A DNA stretch of 64,000 nucleotides from Ovis canadensis (GCF_042477335.2 NC_091247.1:12811001-12875000), one strand, 5' to 3'; shown: positions 45,180 to 57,703, counted from the stretch's first letter. Numbers and translations: made by a program. Notes: generated from the sequence alone by a model not told the origin.

Positions 45180-47749
45180 GATCAGTTCAGTTCAGTTCAG
45201 TCGCTCAGTCGTGTCCAACTCTTTTCAACCCCGTGAATCGCAGCACGCCAGGCCTCTCTGTCCACCACGAACTCTCGGAGTTCACTCAGACTCGTGTCCA
45301 TCGAGTCAGTGATGCCATCCAGCCATCTCATCCTCCGTTGTCCCCTTCTCCTCCTGCCCCCAATCCTTCCCAGTATCAGGGTATTTTCCAATGAGTCAAC
45401 TCTTCTCATGAGGTGGCCAAAGTATTGGAGTTTCAGCTTTAGCATCATTCCTTCCAAAGAAACCCCAGGGCTAATCTCCTTCAGGATGGACTGGTTGGAT
45501 CTCATTGCAGTCCAAGGGACCCTCAAGAGTCTTCTCCAACACCATAGTTCAAAAGCATCAATTCTTCAGCGCTCAGCTTTCTTCACAGTCCAACTCTCAC
45601 ATCCATACATGACCACTGGAAAAACCATAGCCTTGGCTAGACGGATCTTAGTCGGCAAAGTAACATCTCTGCTTTTGAAGATGCTATCTAGATTGGTCAT
45701 AACTTTCCTTCCAAGGAGTAAGCGTCTTTTAATTTCATGGCTGCAGTCACCATCTGCAGTGATTTTGGAGCCCCCCAAAATAAAGTCTGACACTGTCTCC
45801 ACTGTTTCCCCATGAAGTGATGGGACCGGATGCCATGATCTTCGTTTTCTGAATGTTGAGCTTTAAGCCAACTTTTTCACTCTCCTCTTTCACTTTCATC
45901 AAGAGGCTTTTTAGTTCCTCTTCACTTTCTGCCATAAGGGTGGTATCATCTGCATATCTGAGGTTATTGATATTTCTCCCGGCAATCTTGATTCCAGCTT
46001 GTGCTTCCTCCAGCCCAGCGTTTCTCATGATGTACTCTACATATAAGTTAAATAAGCAGGGTGACAATATACAGCCTTGACGTACTCCTTTTTCCTATTT
46101 GGAACCAGTCTGTTGTTCCATGTCCAGTTCTAACTGTTGCTTCCTGACCTGCGTACAGATTTCTCAAGAGGCAGGTCAGGTGGTCTGGTATTCCCATCTC
46201 TTTCAGAATGTTCCACAGTTTCTTGTGATCCACACAGTCAAAGGCTTTGGCATAGTCAATAAAGCAGAAATAGATGTTTTTCTGGAACTCTCTTGCTTTT
46301 TCCATGATCCAGCGGATGTTGGCAATTTGATCTCTGGTTCCTCTGCCTTTTCTAAAACCAGCTTGAACATCAGGAAGTTCATGGTTCACGTATTGTTGAA
46401 GCCTGGCTTGGAGAATGTTGAGCATTACTAGCATGTGAGATGGGTGCAATTGTGTGGTAGTTTGAGCATTCTTTGGCATTGGCTTTCTTTGGGATTAGAA
46501 TGAAAACTGACCTTTTCCAGTCCTGTGGCCCCTGCTGAGTTTTCCAAATTTGCTGGCATATTGAGTGCAGCACTTTCACAGCATCATCTTTCAGGATTTG
46601 AAAGAGCTCAACTGGAATTCATCACCTCCACTAGCTTTGTTCGTAGTGATGCTTTGTAAGGCCCACTTGACTTCACATTCCAGGATGTCTGGCTCTAGAT
46701 GAGTGATCACACCATTGTGATTATCTGGGTCGTAAAGATCTTTTCTCTACAATTCTTCCGTGTATTCTTGCCACCTCTTCTTAATATCTTCTGCTTCTGT
46801 TAGGTCCATACCATTTCTGCCCTTTATTGAGCCCATCTTTGCATGAAACGTTCCCTTGGTATCTCTAATTTTCTTGAAGAGATTTCTGCTACTGCTAAGT
46901 CACTTCAGTCATGTCCGACTCTGTGTGACCCCATAGACGGCAGTCCACCAGACTCCCCTGCCCCTGGGATTCTCCAGGCAAGAACACTGGAGTGGGTTGC
47001 CATTTCCTTCTCCAATGCATGAAAGTGAAAAGTGAAAGTGAAGTCGCACAGTCGTGTCCGACTCTTAGCAAGCGCATGGACTGCAGCCCACCAGGCTCCT
47101 CCGTCCGTGGGATTTTCCAGGCAAGAATACTGGAGTGGGGTGCCATTGCCTTCTCCGAAGAGATCTCTAGTCTTTCTCATTCTGTTCTTTTCCTCCATTT
47201 GCATTGATCGCTGAAGAAGGCTTTCGTATCTCTTCTTGCTATTCTTTGGAATTCTGCATTCAGATGCTTATATCTTTCCTTTTCTTCTTTGCTTTTCGCT
47301 TCTCTTCTCTTCACGGCTGTTTGTAAGGCCTCCCCAGACAGCCATTTTGCTTTTTTGCATTTCTTTTCCATGGGGATGGTCTTGATCCCTGTCTCCTGTA
47401 CAGTGTCACGATCACGAACCTCATTCCGTAGTTCATCAGGCACTCTATCTATCAGATGTAGGCCCTTAAATCTATTTCTCACTTCCACTGTATAATCATA
47501 ACCGATTTGATTGAGGCCATACCTGAATGGTCTAGTGGTTTTCCCTACTTTCTTCAATTTAAGTCTGAATTTGGTAATAAGGAGTTCATGATCTGAGCCA
47601 CAGTCAGCTCGTGGTCTTGTTTTTGTTGACTATATAGAGCTTCTCCATCTTGGCTGCAAAGAATATAATCAATCTGATTTCGGTGTTGACCATCTGGGTA
47701 TGTCAATGTGTAAAGTCTTCTCTTGTGTTGTTGGAAGAGGGTGTTTGCT
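45180..47749 (-). mobile_element. BovB LINE, 5'-truncated, with target-site duplication
   Basis: About 2.3 kb of BovB plus a nested Bov-A2, on the minus strand. The 3' end starts at 45180 and coding parts reach into the reverse transcriptase, including a YADD catalytic box near 45940. Exact AGGACTAGG flanks it at 45171-45179 and 47750-47758. The coding region carries a one-base frameshift near 46092 (a run of five As in place of four on the coding strand) and other breaks, so it is not autonomous. It lies about 1.1 kb upstream of RC3H2 coding exon 3. Confidence 0.95.
46884..47156 (-). mobile_element. Bov-A2 SINE nested in BovB
   Basis: Complete minus-strand Bov-A2 flanked by GAAGAGAT at 46876-46883 and 47157-47164. 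It is younger than the BovB copy it interrupts. Confidence 0.92.
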
Positions 47750-48829
47750 AGGACTAGGTATAGGAGCTGTTATTTTGGGGAGTTATTAGCATAAATAGTA
47801 TTTAAAGCAATAAAACTGAATGAGATCACATAAGTGGTGAGTATAGAAAAAAAAGAACTGGGTTCTAAGCCATTTAACATTAAGAAGTCAAGAAAAAAGG
47901 TTGAGATCAGCAAAGAAGACTGGAAAAGATGAAGGAAGGAAAAAATTAAGAGAAAGTGGTGTTCTAGAAGCCAAATAAGAATGTTTTTAAAGGAGTTAGG
48001 AGTGATCTGTGTTGAGTGCTATTGAAAGGTCAAATAAGGTAAGGATTGAGAATTGACCACTGATGTAGCGTAGTGGTGGTAAGTCTTGTCATGAGGAGCA
48101 GTTTTGGTCAAGTGATGGTGTAACAAACATGATTGGAGTAGGTTTTAAAGATTGTAAGGCAAGGATTTGGAGATCGTGAATATAGGCAACACTAGAGGAT
48201 TTGCTACAAAATGGAGGAAAGACATGGTGCAGAGGGGTAGTGATAAAGGGATGAATACCAAGATTTATTTTTCAGATGTATAAAATAACAGTATGCTGTT
48301 CTTACTGTATGTTGATGCAAATGATCAAGTAGAAAGAGGACAATTGATGTAGGAGAGAGGGAAGAATTGCTGGAGCAGTATCTTTTAGTTGAAAAGGGAA
48401 TTGGATTTAAGATATTGTCCTGGAGCTGTGTTCTAAATGTCTTGTATACAGTAAGACAAAACTATTGTTCATTGTTACTTTTAGATTTAACTTTTCATTT
48501 ATTTATCTCCAAATTTATCTTCAATGGTTTTTGTAAAGATGAAGAATAGACTTAAAAAACCCAAATTGCTGTCTTTTGTGGGACACATATAACCCAGAGA
48601 ACAGGATACCCAAATAAAATTTGAGGCAATTAAAATTTAGACTCCAGTTACCACAGAATAGTAATAAACAGGGACAGAACATTGATTGTCAAAAAAGGAA
48701 AGTACCTTATAAGGAACTCATTAGGAATTGTGGCTTAATAGTTGAATACTAGGTATTATTATTAAATAGATAATGAAATTGACTTTTTTATTTCAATTGA
48801 AAAAAACTGTAGTTTCCTTTTTCTTGAAG

Positions 48830-49063
48830 GTGTAGCTAGTTTGAACCAGAGTGCACTGAGCCGTCCAATGCAAAGGAAACTAGTGACACTTGTAAACTGT
48901 CAACTGGTGGAGGAAGAAGGTCGTGTAAGAGCCATACGAGCAGCCCGTTCACTTGGAGAAAGGACTGTAACGGAACTAATATTACAGCACCAGAACCCTC
49001 AGCAGTTGTCTGCCAACCTGTGGGCTGCTGTCAGGGCTCGAGGATGCCAGTTTCTAGGGCCAG
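48830..49063 (+). CDS. RC3H2: RC3H2 coding exon 3
   Basis: 234 bases (78 codons' worth) encoding residues 117-194 and the first base of 195, including [20 protein letters not shown] and [20 protein letters not shown]. It spans the first HEPN segment and the start of the ROQ RNA-binding region. Acceptor ttcttgaag ends at 48829; donor gtaaga begins at 49064. It enters and leaves in phase 1, so skipping would keep the reading frame. Opposed BovB copies lie on both sides. Confidence 0.95.
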
Positions 49064-49184
49064 GTAAGATAGATCCCTGTCTTATTGGCTATCAGGGCTA
49101 GTGGGTGCCAGTTTCTAGGAGCAGGTGAAAATGCTCTGATTTATACATACAAATTTTAACATAATGAAAGATAAACTTATTTTT

Positions 49185-49424
49185 TTAATTTTTATAGTAA
49201 CCACCCTACCTTGGGGTGCTTGATGTGTTTGTTTTTGCTGCACTGGGTCTTCATTGCAGCACACAGGTTTTCTCTAGTTGCAGCATATAGGCTTTTCTTG
49301 TGGTGCAGCATGGGCTTAAGTTGCCCCACTTCATGTGGGATCTTAGTCCCTTGTCAGGGATCAAACCCATGTCCCCTGCACTGGAAAGTGGATTCTTAAC
49401 CACTGGACTACCAGGGAAGTCCCA
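49185..49424 (-). mobile_element. CHR-type SINE
   Basis: Antisense CHR SINE with complete tRNA-like head at the right ('taaccactggactaccagggaagtccc') and body text 'tgctgcactgggtcttcatt'. Confidence 0.82.
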
Positions 49425-50002
49425 ACTAGTTTTTATTAATCATAACGTATATGATGAACAGTGCTATAGTGTTTTTGAATAAATTTCTTGTTTAATTCTC
49501 AACAGTCTTTAAGTGACACAGACCCAACTTTACAAATTAGAACACTGAATTAGAGGCCTAATACTGCACACGTAGTAAGTAAAGGAAAAATAAACTTTCT
49601 TTTTATGAAGAAAAGTAAAAGTTCACGATTGTCTTTAAAATTGGGAAACAGAAAAATTACTGGAAAAAATGAGAATCACCAGAGTATATTTCTTTTAGTT
49701 ACCATCAACTGCATTCTTTTTTTAAAAAATCTTTACCTATACCAAGGTTATGAGGTACTTTTCTGTGATATCTTATTGTTTTACCTTTCTGATTTAGAAC
49801 TGTATAGGCTAGGAAGAATTTATTTGTGTGAAGGAAAGTTTTTAAGTGGCGTTGGGACTACTGGATAGACGTGGAAAAAGATAAAATTGGATGTATTTCT
49901 TTCTTTTTTTTTTTTGCATGAATGTATTTCTTATATTCCTTAGCTATATAAATTTTAAATAGGTTAGAGATACTTATGATTAAACAATAAATTATATAAG
50001 TA

Positions 50003-50690
50003 ATAAAAACTTCAAACTCAACACTCACAAAACTAAGATCTTGGCATCCAGCTACATCACTTCATGATAGATGGATGGGGAAAAAATGGAAACAGTGACA
50101 GACTTTATTTTCTTGGGCTCCAAAATCACTGTGGATGGTGACTGCAGCTATGAAATTAAAAGATGCTTGTTCCTTGTAAGAAGAGCTTTGACAAACTTAG
50201 ATAGTGTATTGAAAAGCAGAGACATCACTTAGCCGACAAAGGTCCGTATAGTCAAAGCTCTGATTTTTCCAGTAGTCATGTATGGATGACTCTGAGAGTT
50301 GGACCATGGCTGTGTGTAAGAATTGATGCCTTCAAACCATGGTGCTGAGAAAGACTCAACTGAGAGTCCCTTTGACAGCAGGGAGATTAAACTAGTTAAT
50401 ACTAAAGGAGATCAACCCTGAATTGGAAGGACTGATGCTGAAACTGAAACTTCAGTACTTTGGCCACCTGATGAGAAAAGCCAACTCAGTGGAAAAGACC
50501 TGATCTGGGAAAGATTGAGGGCAGGAGGAGAATGGGATGACAGAGGATGAGATGGTTGGATGGCATCACCGACTCAGTGGACAAGAGTTTGAACAAACTC
50601 TGGGAGATAGTAAAGGACAGGGAAGCCTGATATGCTACAGTCTGTGGGGTTAAAAAGAGTCAGGTGTAACTGAGTGACTCAACCACAATA
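50003..50690 (+). mobile_element. BovB LINE 3' portion, older copy
   Basis: Sense BovB from 'caacactcacaaaactaaga' to 'gtaactgagtgactcaac'. It is clearly more diverged than the copy at 50837-52271. Confidence 0.9.
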
Positions 50691-50836
50691 AATGTGAACA
50701 GAAGAGTGAATTCTTTATAACACAGAAGTAGGAAATAGTCTTTTCTTTGGCTCTGAAACCAGAAGCAATTACAGAAAAGATCGATATTTGACTATATAAT
50801 TTTAAAAATTATAATAAAGCCTCATAAGAAAAGTAA

Positions 50837-52271
50837 GATGAAAGGTGATGCTGTGAAAGTGCTGCACTCAATATGCCAGCAAATTTGGAAAACTCAGGAG
50901 TGGCCAAAGGACTGGAAAAGGTCAGTTTTCATTCTAATCCCAGAGAAAGCCAATGCCAAAGAACGCTCAAACTACCACACAATTGCACTCATCTCACATG
51001 CTAGTAACGTAATGCTCAAAATCCTCGAAGCCAGGCTTCAGCAATACGTGAACCGTGAACTTCCAGATGTTCAAGCTGGTTTTAGAAAAGGCAGAGGAAC
51101 CAGAGATCAAATTGCCAACATCCGCTGGATCATGGAAAAAGCAAGAGAGTTCCAGAAAAACATCTATTTCTGCTTTATTGACTATGCCAAAGCCTTTGAC
51201 TGTGTGGATCACAAGAAACTGTGGAACATTCTGAAAGAGATGGGAATACCAGACCACCTGACCTGCCTCTTGAGAAATCTGTATGCAGGTCAGGAAGCAA
51301 CAGTTAGAACTGGACATGGAACAACAGACTGGTTCCAAATAGGAAAAAGGAGTACGTCAAGGCTGTATATTGTCACCCTGCTTATTTAACTTATATGTAG
51401 AGTACATCATGAGAAACGCTGGGCTGGAGGAAGCACAAGCTGGAATCAAGATTGCCGGGAGAAATATCAATAACCTCAGATATGCAGATGATACCACCCT
51501 TATGGCAGAAAGTGAAGAGGAACTAAAAAGCCTCTTGATGAAAGTGAAAGAGGAGAGTGAAAAAGTTGGCTTAAAGCTCAACATTCAGAAAACGAAAATC
51601 ATGGCATCCGGTCCCATCACTTCATGAGAAATAGATGGGGAAACAGTGGAGACAGTGTCAGACTTTATTTTGGGGGGCTCCAAAATCACTGCAGATGGTG
51701 ACTGCAGCCATGAAATTAAAAGACGCTTACTCCTTGGAAGGAAAGTTATGACCAATCTAGATAGCATCTTCAAAAGCAGAGACGTTACTTTGCCGACTAA
51801 GATCCGTCTAGTCAAGGCTGTGGTTTTTCCAGTGGTCATGTATGGATGTGAGAGTTGGACTGTGAAGAAGGCTGAGCGCCGAAGAATTGATACTTTTGAA
51901 CTGTGGTGTTGGAGAAGACTCTTGAGGGTTCCTTGGACTGCAAGGAGATCCAACCAGTCCATCCTAAACGAGACCAGTCCTGGGCGTTCATTGGAAGGAC
52001 TGATGCTGAAGCTGAAACTGCAATACTTTGGCCACCTCATGTGAATAGTTGACTTATTGGAAAATACCCTGATGCTGGGAAGGATTGGGGGCAGGAGGAG
52101 AAGGGGCGACGGAGGATGAGATGGCTGGATGGCATCACCAACTCGATAGCATCACCGACTTGATGGACATGAGTTTGAGTGAACTCTGGGAGTTGGTGAT
52201 GGACAGGGAGGCCTGGCATGCTGCGATTCATGGGGTCACAAAGAGTCGGAGACGACTGAGCGACTGAACTG
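50837..52271 (+). mobile_element. BovB LINE, 5'-truncated, young copy with target-site duplication
   Basis: Sense BovB carrying the second half of the reverse transcriptase (YADD box near 51480) and the 3' end. Flanks AAGAAAAGTAA at 50826-50836 and 52272-52282 match exactly. Three frames are needed to follow the coding sequence, with breaks near 51345 and 51625, so it is inactive. The first frameshift (GGAAAAAGG) is shared with the copy at 45180-47749, and predicted protein segments of the two copies are almost identical. Confidence 0.95.
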
Positions 52272-52352
52272 AAGAAAAGTAAAAAAAATGAGAAACTTGT
52301 GGAAATATTTATATAATATCACGTACAAGAGGCATATATAACTAACATATAA

Positions 52353-52570
52353 TTGTGTTGTAGTTAGTTGCTCAGTCATGTCTGACTCTGCAACCCCATG
52401 GACTGTAGCCTGTCAGGTTCCTCTGTCCATGAGGATTATTCTCTAGGCAAGAATATTGGAGTGGATTGCCATGTCCTCCTACAGGGGATCTTCCTAATCC
52501 TGGGATTGATCCCAGGTCTCCTGTATTGCAGGCAAATTCTTTACCGTCTGAGCCACCAGGAAAGCCCAAT
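52353..52570 (-). mobile_element. Bov-tA SINE
   Basis: Minus-strand Bov-tA from 'gttgtagttagttgctcagt' to 'tctgagccaccaggaaagcc', with similar flanks (atataatt) on both sides. Confidence 0.88.
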
Positions 52571-52589
52571 ATATAATTAGGTACTTGTA

Positions 52590-53460
52590 AAAATTCAGAA
52601 GAAAAATACCAACCACCCAATTAAAAAATTGACAAAAAATGCAAACAGACAATTCAAGGGAAAAAGTAATGTAAATGGCCCTCAAACATATAAAAAGATA
52701 CTCCATCTTTCTCATATTAAGAGAAATATACATTAAAATGACACTGAAATACCATTTCTCACCTGTCAGATTGGCCAGATTCAAAAGTCTGACAGCTTTG
52801 TTGTCAAGCCTGTGGGAAAGCAGGTACTTTCATCCAGTAATAGTGGGAATGTAAAGTGGGGCAAACTATAGAGAGAGGAATTTGTCAGTATGTTACAAAA
52901 TCATCTGCGCATCTACTCTTTGGCCCAGCAGTCCTTTTTCTAGCAATCTGTCCCATAAATACAGTGAAAAATATAGAATGTATAAAGTTAATAAAGCACT
53001 ATTTATAACAGCAGACATCTGGAATGAACTTGAAAGTCTGAATAGGAGACTGGCTTAGTAAACTGCTATATATCCTTCCAATGGATTGCCCTGCAACTGT
53101 TGAAAGGAATGAGGAAAATGTGTATAGTCTGCTGCCTATGATAACGTAATATACATTACGTTAGAAAATAAGCAAGGTGCAGAATAATGTGCTTATTGTA
53201 GGAAAGGAAACTTTTATCTTGGAAAAGAAGAGACAACCATTTTCAAATTATTTGTTTATATTTTTCCAAAGAATATTGGTAGGAAAAGTTACAACATAAT
53301 AAACATGTAGTCAGGAAGAACAGAGGGAAACCAGACAGGACCAGAAGCTAAACCTCTCTCAGTGTATCTTGATTTGTACTTTGCACCTGTGTAAAGGTTT
53401 TATGTAATTTTGAAACGGTTTTTAGTAAATGTATGAGTTTTAGGAATTTAAATAAAATGA
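52590..53460 (+). mobile_element. L1 3'-end fragment
   Basis: Sense L1 wording: 'gagaaatatacattaaaatgacactgaaataccatttctcacc', 'cagtaatagtgggaatgtaaag' and 'actctttggcccagcagtcc', with an A-rich end. Confidence 0.72.
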
Positions 53461-55184
53461 ACAAAAAAATGCCTAAAAACAAAAAGCTAAACGTTATTTT
53501 GGCAGCATATTCATCAGGAATGAATTAATTCAGGTGATTCTAGAACACAGTGTTTTGATTTTTTGATTTTTATATTTCTGGTATGATATATACTCCTAGA
53601 TTGTATTCACTAGTCATACTGATAATGTTATTTTGAAACGAATTAGGATGCAGCAAGTAGTTCTATTAATGCCATTGGAAACGAAGATTTTGACATTTGA
53701 AAAGAGATGTAAGTATGAAATCAAAGAATTTATTTAAAAAGCCTGCATCCTTAAATTTTAATTGGCAAATAAGTATAGACTCATTTATTTTTCTTCTTCT
53801 AGAAAATAAGTATTTTGTAATTGTACACTGTAAAGGCTTGAAAGGATTGAATAGCCGTAGCACCCTGATAGCATTTCATACTAAAAAGAAGTAGGGCTCT
53901 TTGAATAAATGTCTTATGCCAGTTCTAGGGTAGAAAAAGTACAAGATGAGCCTGGGAAGTCTTGTGCTAGAAAGTAAAAAAGCTGTCAAAGACCATCGGA
54001 ATTTTGTCAAAAGGACACAGAATTTGAAAAGGCTCCCACTGGATAAAAGTGGGACAATTTGAACTTCCAAATGAATAATGACTAAAGTGAATTAAAAAAC
54101 ATAAAATGTGTAAAAATCCGTGATCTTGTAATGTTAGTACAGAAAAAATTAATTGGTTATTTTTGGCAGTTGCTACAACACCAGCATATTATGCTAAAAA
54201 TTGGAAAAGGAATAGAAAAAAATCATGCTTATTCTGCCTTTTTAAGTTACTTTCAAGGACAGTTTCTCAGAATTTTGAGGGTAGGTTTCTCCTTTAGCAG
54301 AGTTCTAGCTAATAAATTTAGAAAAAAAATGTTAAAGTTAGAAAAATCACATCAGGTGAATTAATGGGTCTAGGTAAGAATTACTATTGGCTGTTAAAAC
54401 CAGTAGATGAAAAGTTAGTAAATGCAAAAGGCCTGAACCCGCTGATGAGTCTTGATATTACTAAAAACTGTCTGAGCCACCAGGGAAGTCCTAGAAGTGA
54501 GACATCTAGGTCTTATATACCTATATGACACACAGAATAAGAAGTGTGCTTGCCCCCCCAAAAGGTAAAATCTTATTCCAAATCTAATCAAGTCTCTAGT
54601 TTACATGAAATAAGGAGGATAAAGGCATACCATAAAAAAAAAAAGTGCAAAATTAGCGAAATTGAGAATGTGGGATATTGTTTAGAAAAATGATTGTTTA
54701 TGCAATCAGTTATTTTGTTCTAAATGGGAGGGTGGGAGAGTGGTGAGAAACTAGTATAGGTTTTTCTTATTAAGCATGAAGACATACAGACCAAAAGCTA
54801 CCTATGGACTTTGGCTGCTTACTCAAAGAAACCAACTGTAAGAGGAAATTTTGAGACAGTGGGAGAAAATTCAGCATGGATTGGATATTAGACGATATCA
54901 AGGAAATATATTTCTTTTTTTAGACATGGTAATAGTGTTATGTTAATTTTTTAAGTGCTTACCTGTTAGAAATACATAATGAATTATTTAAGGATAAAGT
55001 GCTATGTTATCTTGGATTTACTTCAAACCACTCCAGCTAGAACAAACTAGAGAAGTGGGTAATGAGTAGATGAACCCTTCCTGGCAGCAGCTGTATTATG
55101 AATGCATGTTATTTCTACTTTTGTATATGTTTTATTTTACATAATACAAAGTTAACTTGAAAAATCATTTTGAAAATCCATAGA

Positions 55185-55310
55185 AAGTGAATGTGAAGTC
55201 GCTCAGTCGTGAGCAACTGTAGCCTACCACGCTCCTCCGTCCATGGGATTTTCCAGGCAAGAGTATTGGAGTGGGTGGCCATTTCCTTCTCCAGAGGATC
55301 TTCCCTATTT
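55185..55310 (-). mobile_element. Bov-A half SINE
   Basis: One antisense Bov-A unit: 'gaagtcgctcagtcgtgagc', 'ccgtccatgggattttccag', 'gccatttccttctccag'. Confidence 0.8.
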
Positions 55311-55379
55311 ATATATCATTTGAGAATGCCACCTGTGGATATTTCCTCATGTTTATTTACCTTATCTAAGAAGCACTAG

Positions 55380-55577
55380 GTGGTATGTTGGTTTAGTCGC
55401 TAAATTGTGTCTGATTCTTGTGACCCCATGGACTGTAGCTAACTAGCCTCCTCTGTCCATGGGATTCTCCAGGAAGAATAATGGAGTGGGTTGCCATTTC
55501 CTTCTCCAAATCTTCCTGACCCAGGGACCCGCATCCCCTGCATTGCAGGCAGATTAACAGTGAGCCACTATGGAAAC
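55380..55577 (-). mobile_element. Bov-tA SINE with target-site duplication
   Basis: Minus-strand Bov-tA flanked by exact CTAAGAAGCACTAG at 55366-55379 and 55578-55591. Small deletions are seen in the body and head. Confidence 0.92.
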
Positions 55578-55609
55578 CTAAGAAGCACTAGACTAGTTAT
55601 CAAATATCC

Positions 55610-56450
55610 TGTGTTCTGAAACTCAACAACAAAAAGATAATAAATAGCACAATTTAAAAATGGGCCAAGGGCTTAAATAAATATTTCTACATAGAAGATA
55701 CATAGATGGCGAAAAAGTACGTGAAAAGATGCTCAGTGTCATCAGTCATTAAAGAAATGCAAATCAGAATCAACATTGAGATACCATTTCATATCCACTA
55801 GGTTGTCCGTAATTTTAAAAGTGGAAAATAAAAGTGTTAATCGAGGATGTTAGGAACTTGGGAATGTAAAATGAGGCAGCCTCTGTGGAAAAACAACTTG
55901 GTGGTTCCTCAGAAATTTAAATGTAGGATTACCTTATGATCCGGCATTTCCACTCCTAGGTGTATACCCAAAGGAACTGAAAACAGGTATTCAAACTAGT
56001 ATTTGTGTGTGAATATTTATAGCAGTGTTACTCTCAATAATCAAAAGGTGGAAGCAGTCCCATCAGTTCTTATGAATGGATAACCAATATGTGGTATATT
56101 TATAAATACTGTATTATTTAGCCATAGAAAGGATTGAGATACCAATACATACCACAATGTGGATGAACTTTGAAAATATTATTTTAAGTGAAGGAAGTCA
56201 GGGAATAGGTCACATATTCTGCATACACAAACGTCAGTCCATAGAACCAGACATCAGGCTAGTAGTTGCTGGAGGCTGTAGGGGTCATAGGTATGGGGAG
56301 TGACTGATTAATGGTTATTGAGTTCCTGTCAGATGATGAAGATGTCTTAGAACTAGATAGAGTTGACGGTTTTACAACATTGTGAATTGTTTACTTTAAA
56401 ATGGTTAATTTTATGTTATATGAATTTTACCTCAATTTTTAAAAAGTCCT
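55610..56450 (+). mobile_element. L1 3'-end fragment
   Basis: Sense L1: 'aactcaacaacaaaaagata', 'aaatgggccaagggctta', 'gcaaatcagaatcaacattgagataccatttcatatccac', then 'gtatacccaaaggaactgaaa' and 'agccatagaaaggattgag'. Confidence 0.8.
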
Positions 56451-56929
56451 TGTTTCTAGTTATAATTTTGTGGCTTACTGATTGTGAGCAAGTTACTTAA
56501 CTTCTGAGCCTTGATGTCTCACTTTGAAAAAGAAAGGATTTTGATTTTTAATCTAGATTCTAGATGATCTTTCAGTTCCATTGTTTTCATTGAGAACCAG
56601 TATATTTTTTACCAAAAAGTTGCTAGAATAATGCAGAGAATTCCTTTGTACTCTTTATCCATATTCACTCATTTGTAATATTTTGCTAAATTTGTTATAT
56701 AGTTCACTTTCTCTCCTTTTTGAACCATTTGAGAGTAGGTCGCCTATTTTATGCCCCCTTTAGTGCTTACACTTGTCTTTTTTATTAAAAACAATACATT
56801 GATCAAATTCAGAAAATTTAACATTTGTTAAAACTTATATTCCAGTTTTGTTGGTTATTACAGCAATATCTTTTATGGCATTAATTTTTTCATTTTATGA
56901 TTGAGTCTAAGATGATGTCATGTATTTAT

Positions 56930-57045
56930 TTGTCACAGCCGTTATGTGACATGCAGGATCTTTATTCCTTGACCAGGGATTGAACCCATACTCTCTGCAG
57001 TGGAAACGCAGAGTCTTAACTATTAGACTGTCAGGGAAGACACTG
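56930..57045 (-). mobile_element. CHR-type SINE fragment
   Basis: Antisense head and B-box region: 'gaccagggattgaacccata' and 'cttaactattagactgtcaggga'. Confidence 0.75.
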
Positions 57046-57703
57046 TCATACCTCTTTTTAGTCTTCTTTAACATAGTACCATTCCTCAGTCTTTCTTTGT
57101 CTAATGTTGCTATTCTTGAGGAATACAGGCAGTTATTTTATAAATGTTCTTAATTTGGGGTTTTTTGATGTCCCCTTACGATTAGATTCAGATTATACTT
57201 TTACCTCCCTGACTGGAAAGCAGCACAAATTGATGCCTTTAGGTATTGCATCCAGTGGCTAATACCACTTTTAAATTATATACAAAATAATTCTGACAGG
57301 CAAGCAACAGTCTCAAGTTATAAAAAAAATTACTATTTATTTGAAGACTACTGTGTGTCCTTCACATGTTATTTGTCAGAGTAGCTCTGTGAATTTTATA
57401 AACAAGAACCTTTTTCACTTCAACATTATGATTATCTAGTTGACTATTACAAAGCTATAGAGGATATATTTTGTTTAAAACCTGTTTGCTTGTATTTTGA
57501 TTGGTTGTTTAGTAGGACACGTCTTTTGCTTGATTACTTTCTAAGTAGACTATATTTGTGTATGTGTGATGTTCTCTCTTTGTGCTAAGTATTTGCGTAC
57601 TGGAGATAATGAACCACCCATAAGCTAATATCCAAAGAAGACTGTGACAGGCATGATCTGCAGGGCTCCTCATTTATCATGAACTCATGTTCTTTACTTA
57701 TAG

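Larger units (their letters stand above)
44090..48400 (-). mobile_element. Long L2 LINE, split by BovB
   Basis: Antisense L2 runs through 44090-45179 and resumes at 47759-48400. Landmarks are 'attcatggagcagatactta', 'ctgttccaggcagaggaaat', 'gggttttgagcagagaattgacatgatctgac', and after the break 'aaactgaatgagatcacata' and 'gtggtgttctagaagccaaa'. The order agrees with reverse-transcriptase coding on the minus strand, now decayed. Confidence 0.78.
43634..48829 (+). other. RC3H2: RC3H2 intron between coding exons 2 and 3
   Basis: Nearly filled by a long antisense L2 that was later split by a BovB insertion. 43640-44080 and 48410-48820 are AT-rich with nothing recognisable. Confidence 0.85.
49064..57703 (+). 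other. RC3H2: RC3H2 intron between coding exons 3 and 4
   Basis: Large repeat-rich intron: a CHR SINE, two sense BovB copies, several Bov-A-type SINEs, two L1 remnants and another CHR SINE, all listed. 49430-49990, 53470-54470, 54500-55180 and 57050-57700 have no gene I can see; 56640-57240 may include decayed L1. A short SINE-tail scrap lies at 54474-54495. Confidence 0.85.

Noticed and set aside
50838-52044. Long open frames resembling a reverse transcriptase, and their mirror at 45566-46579
   Set aside because: They belong to 5'-truncated, frameshifted BovB copies with target-site duplications; they are not host genes and not intact elements.
54440-54495. CTGATGA...CTGA pair resembling a small box C/D RNA
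   Set aside because: The right box is part of a Bov-tA tail scrap ('tctgagccaccagggaagtcct') and no terminal stem is present.
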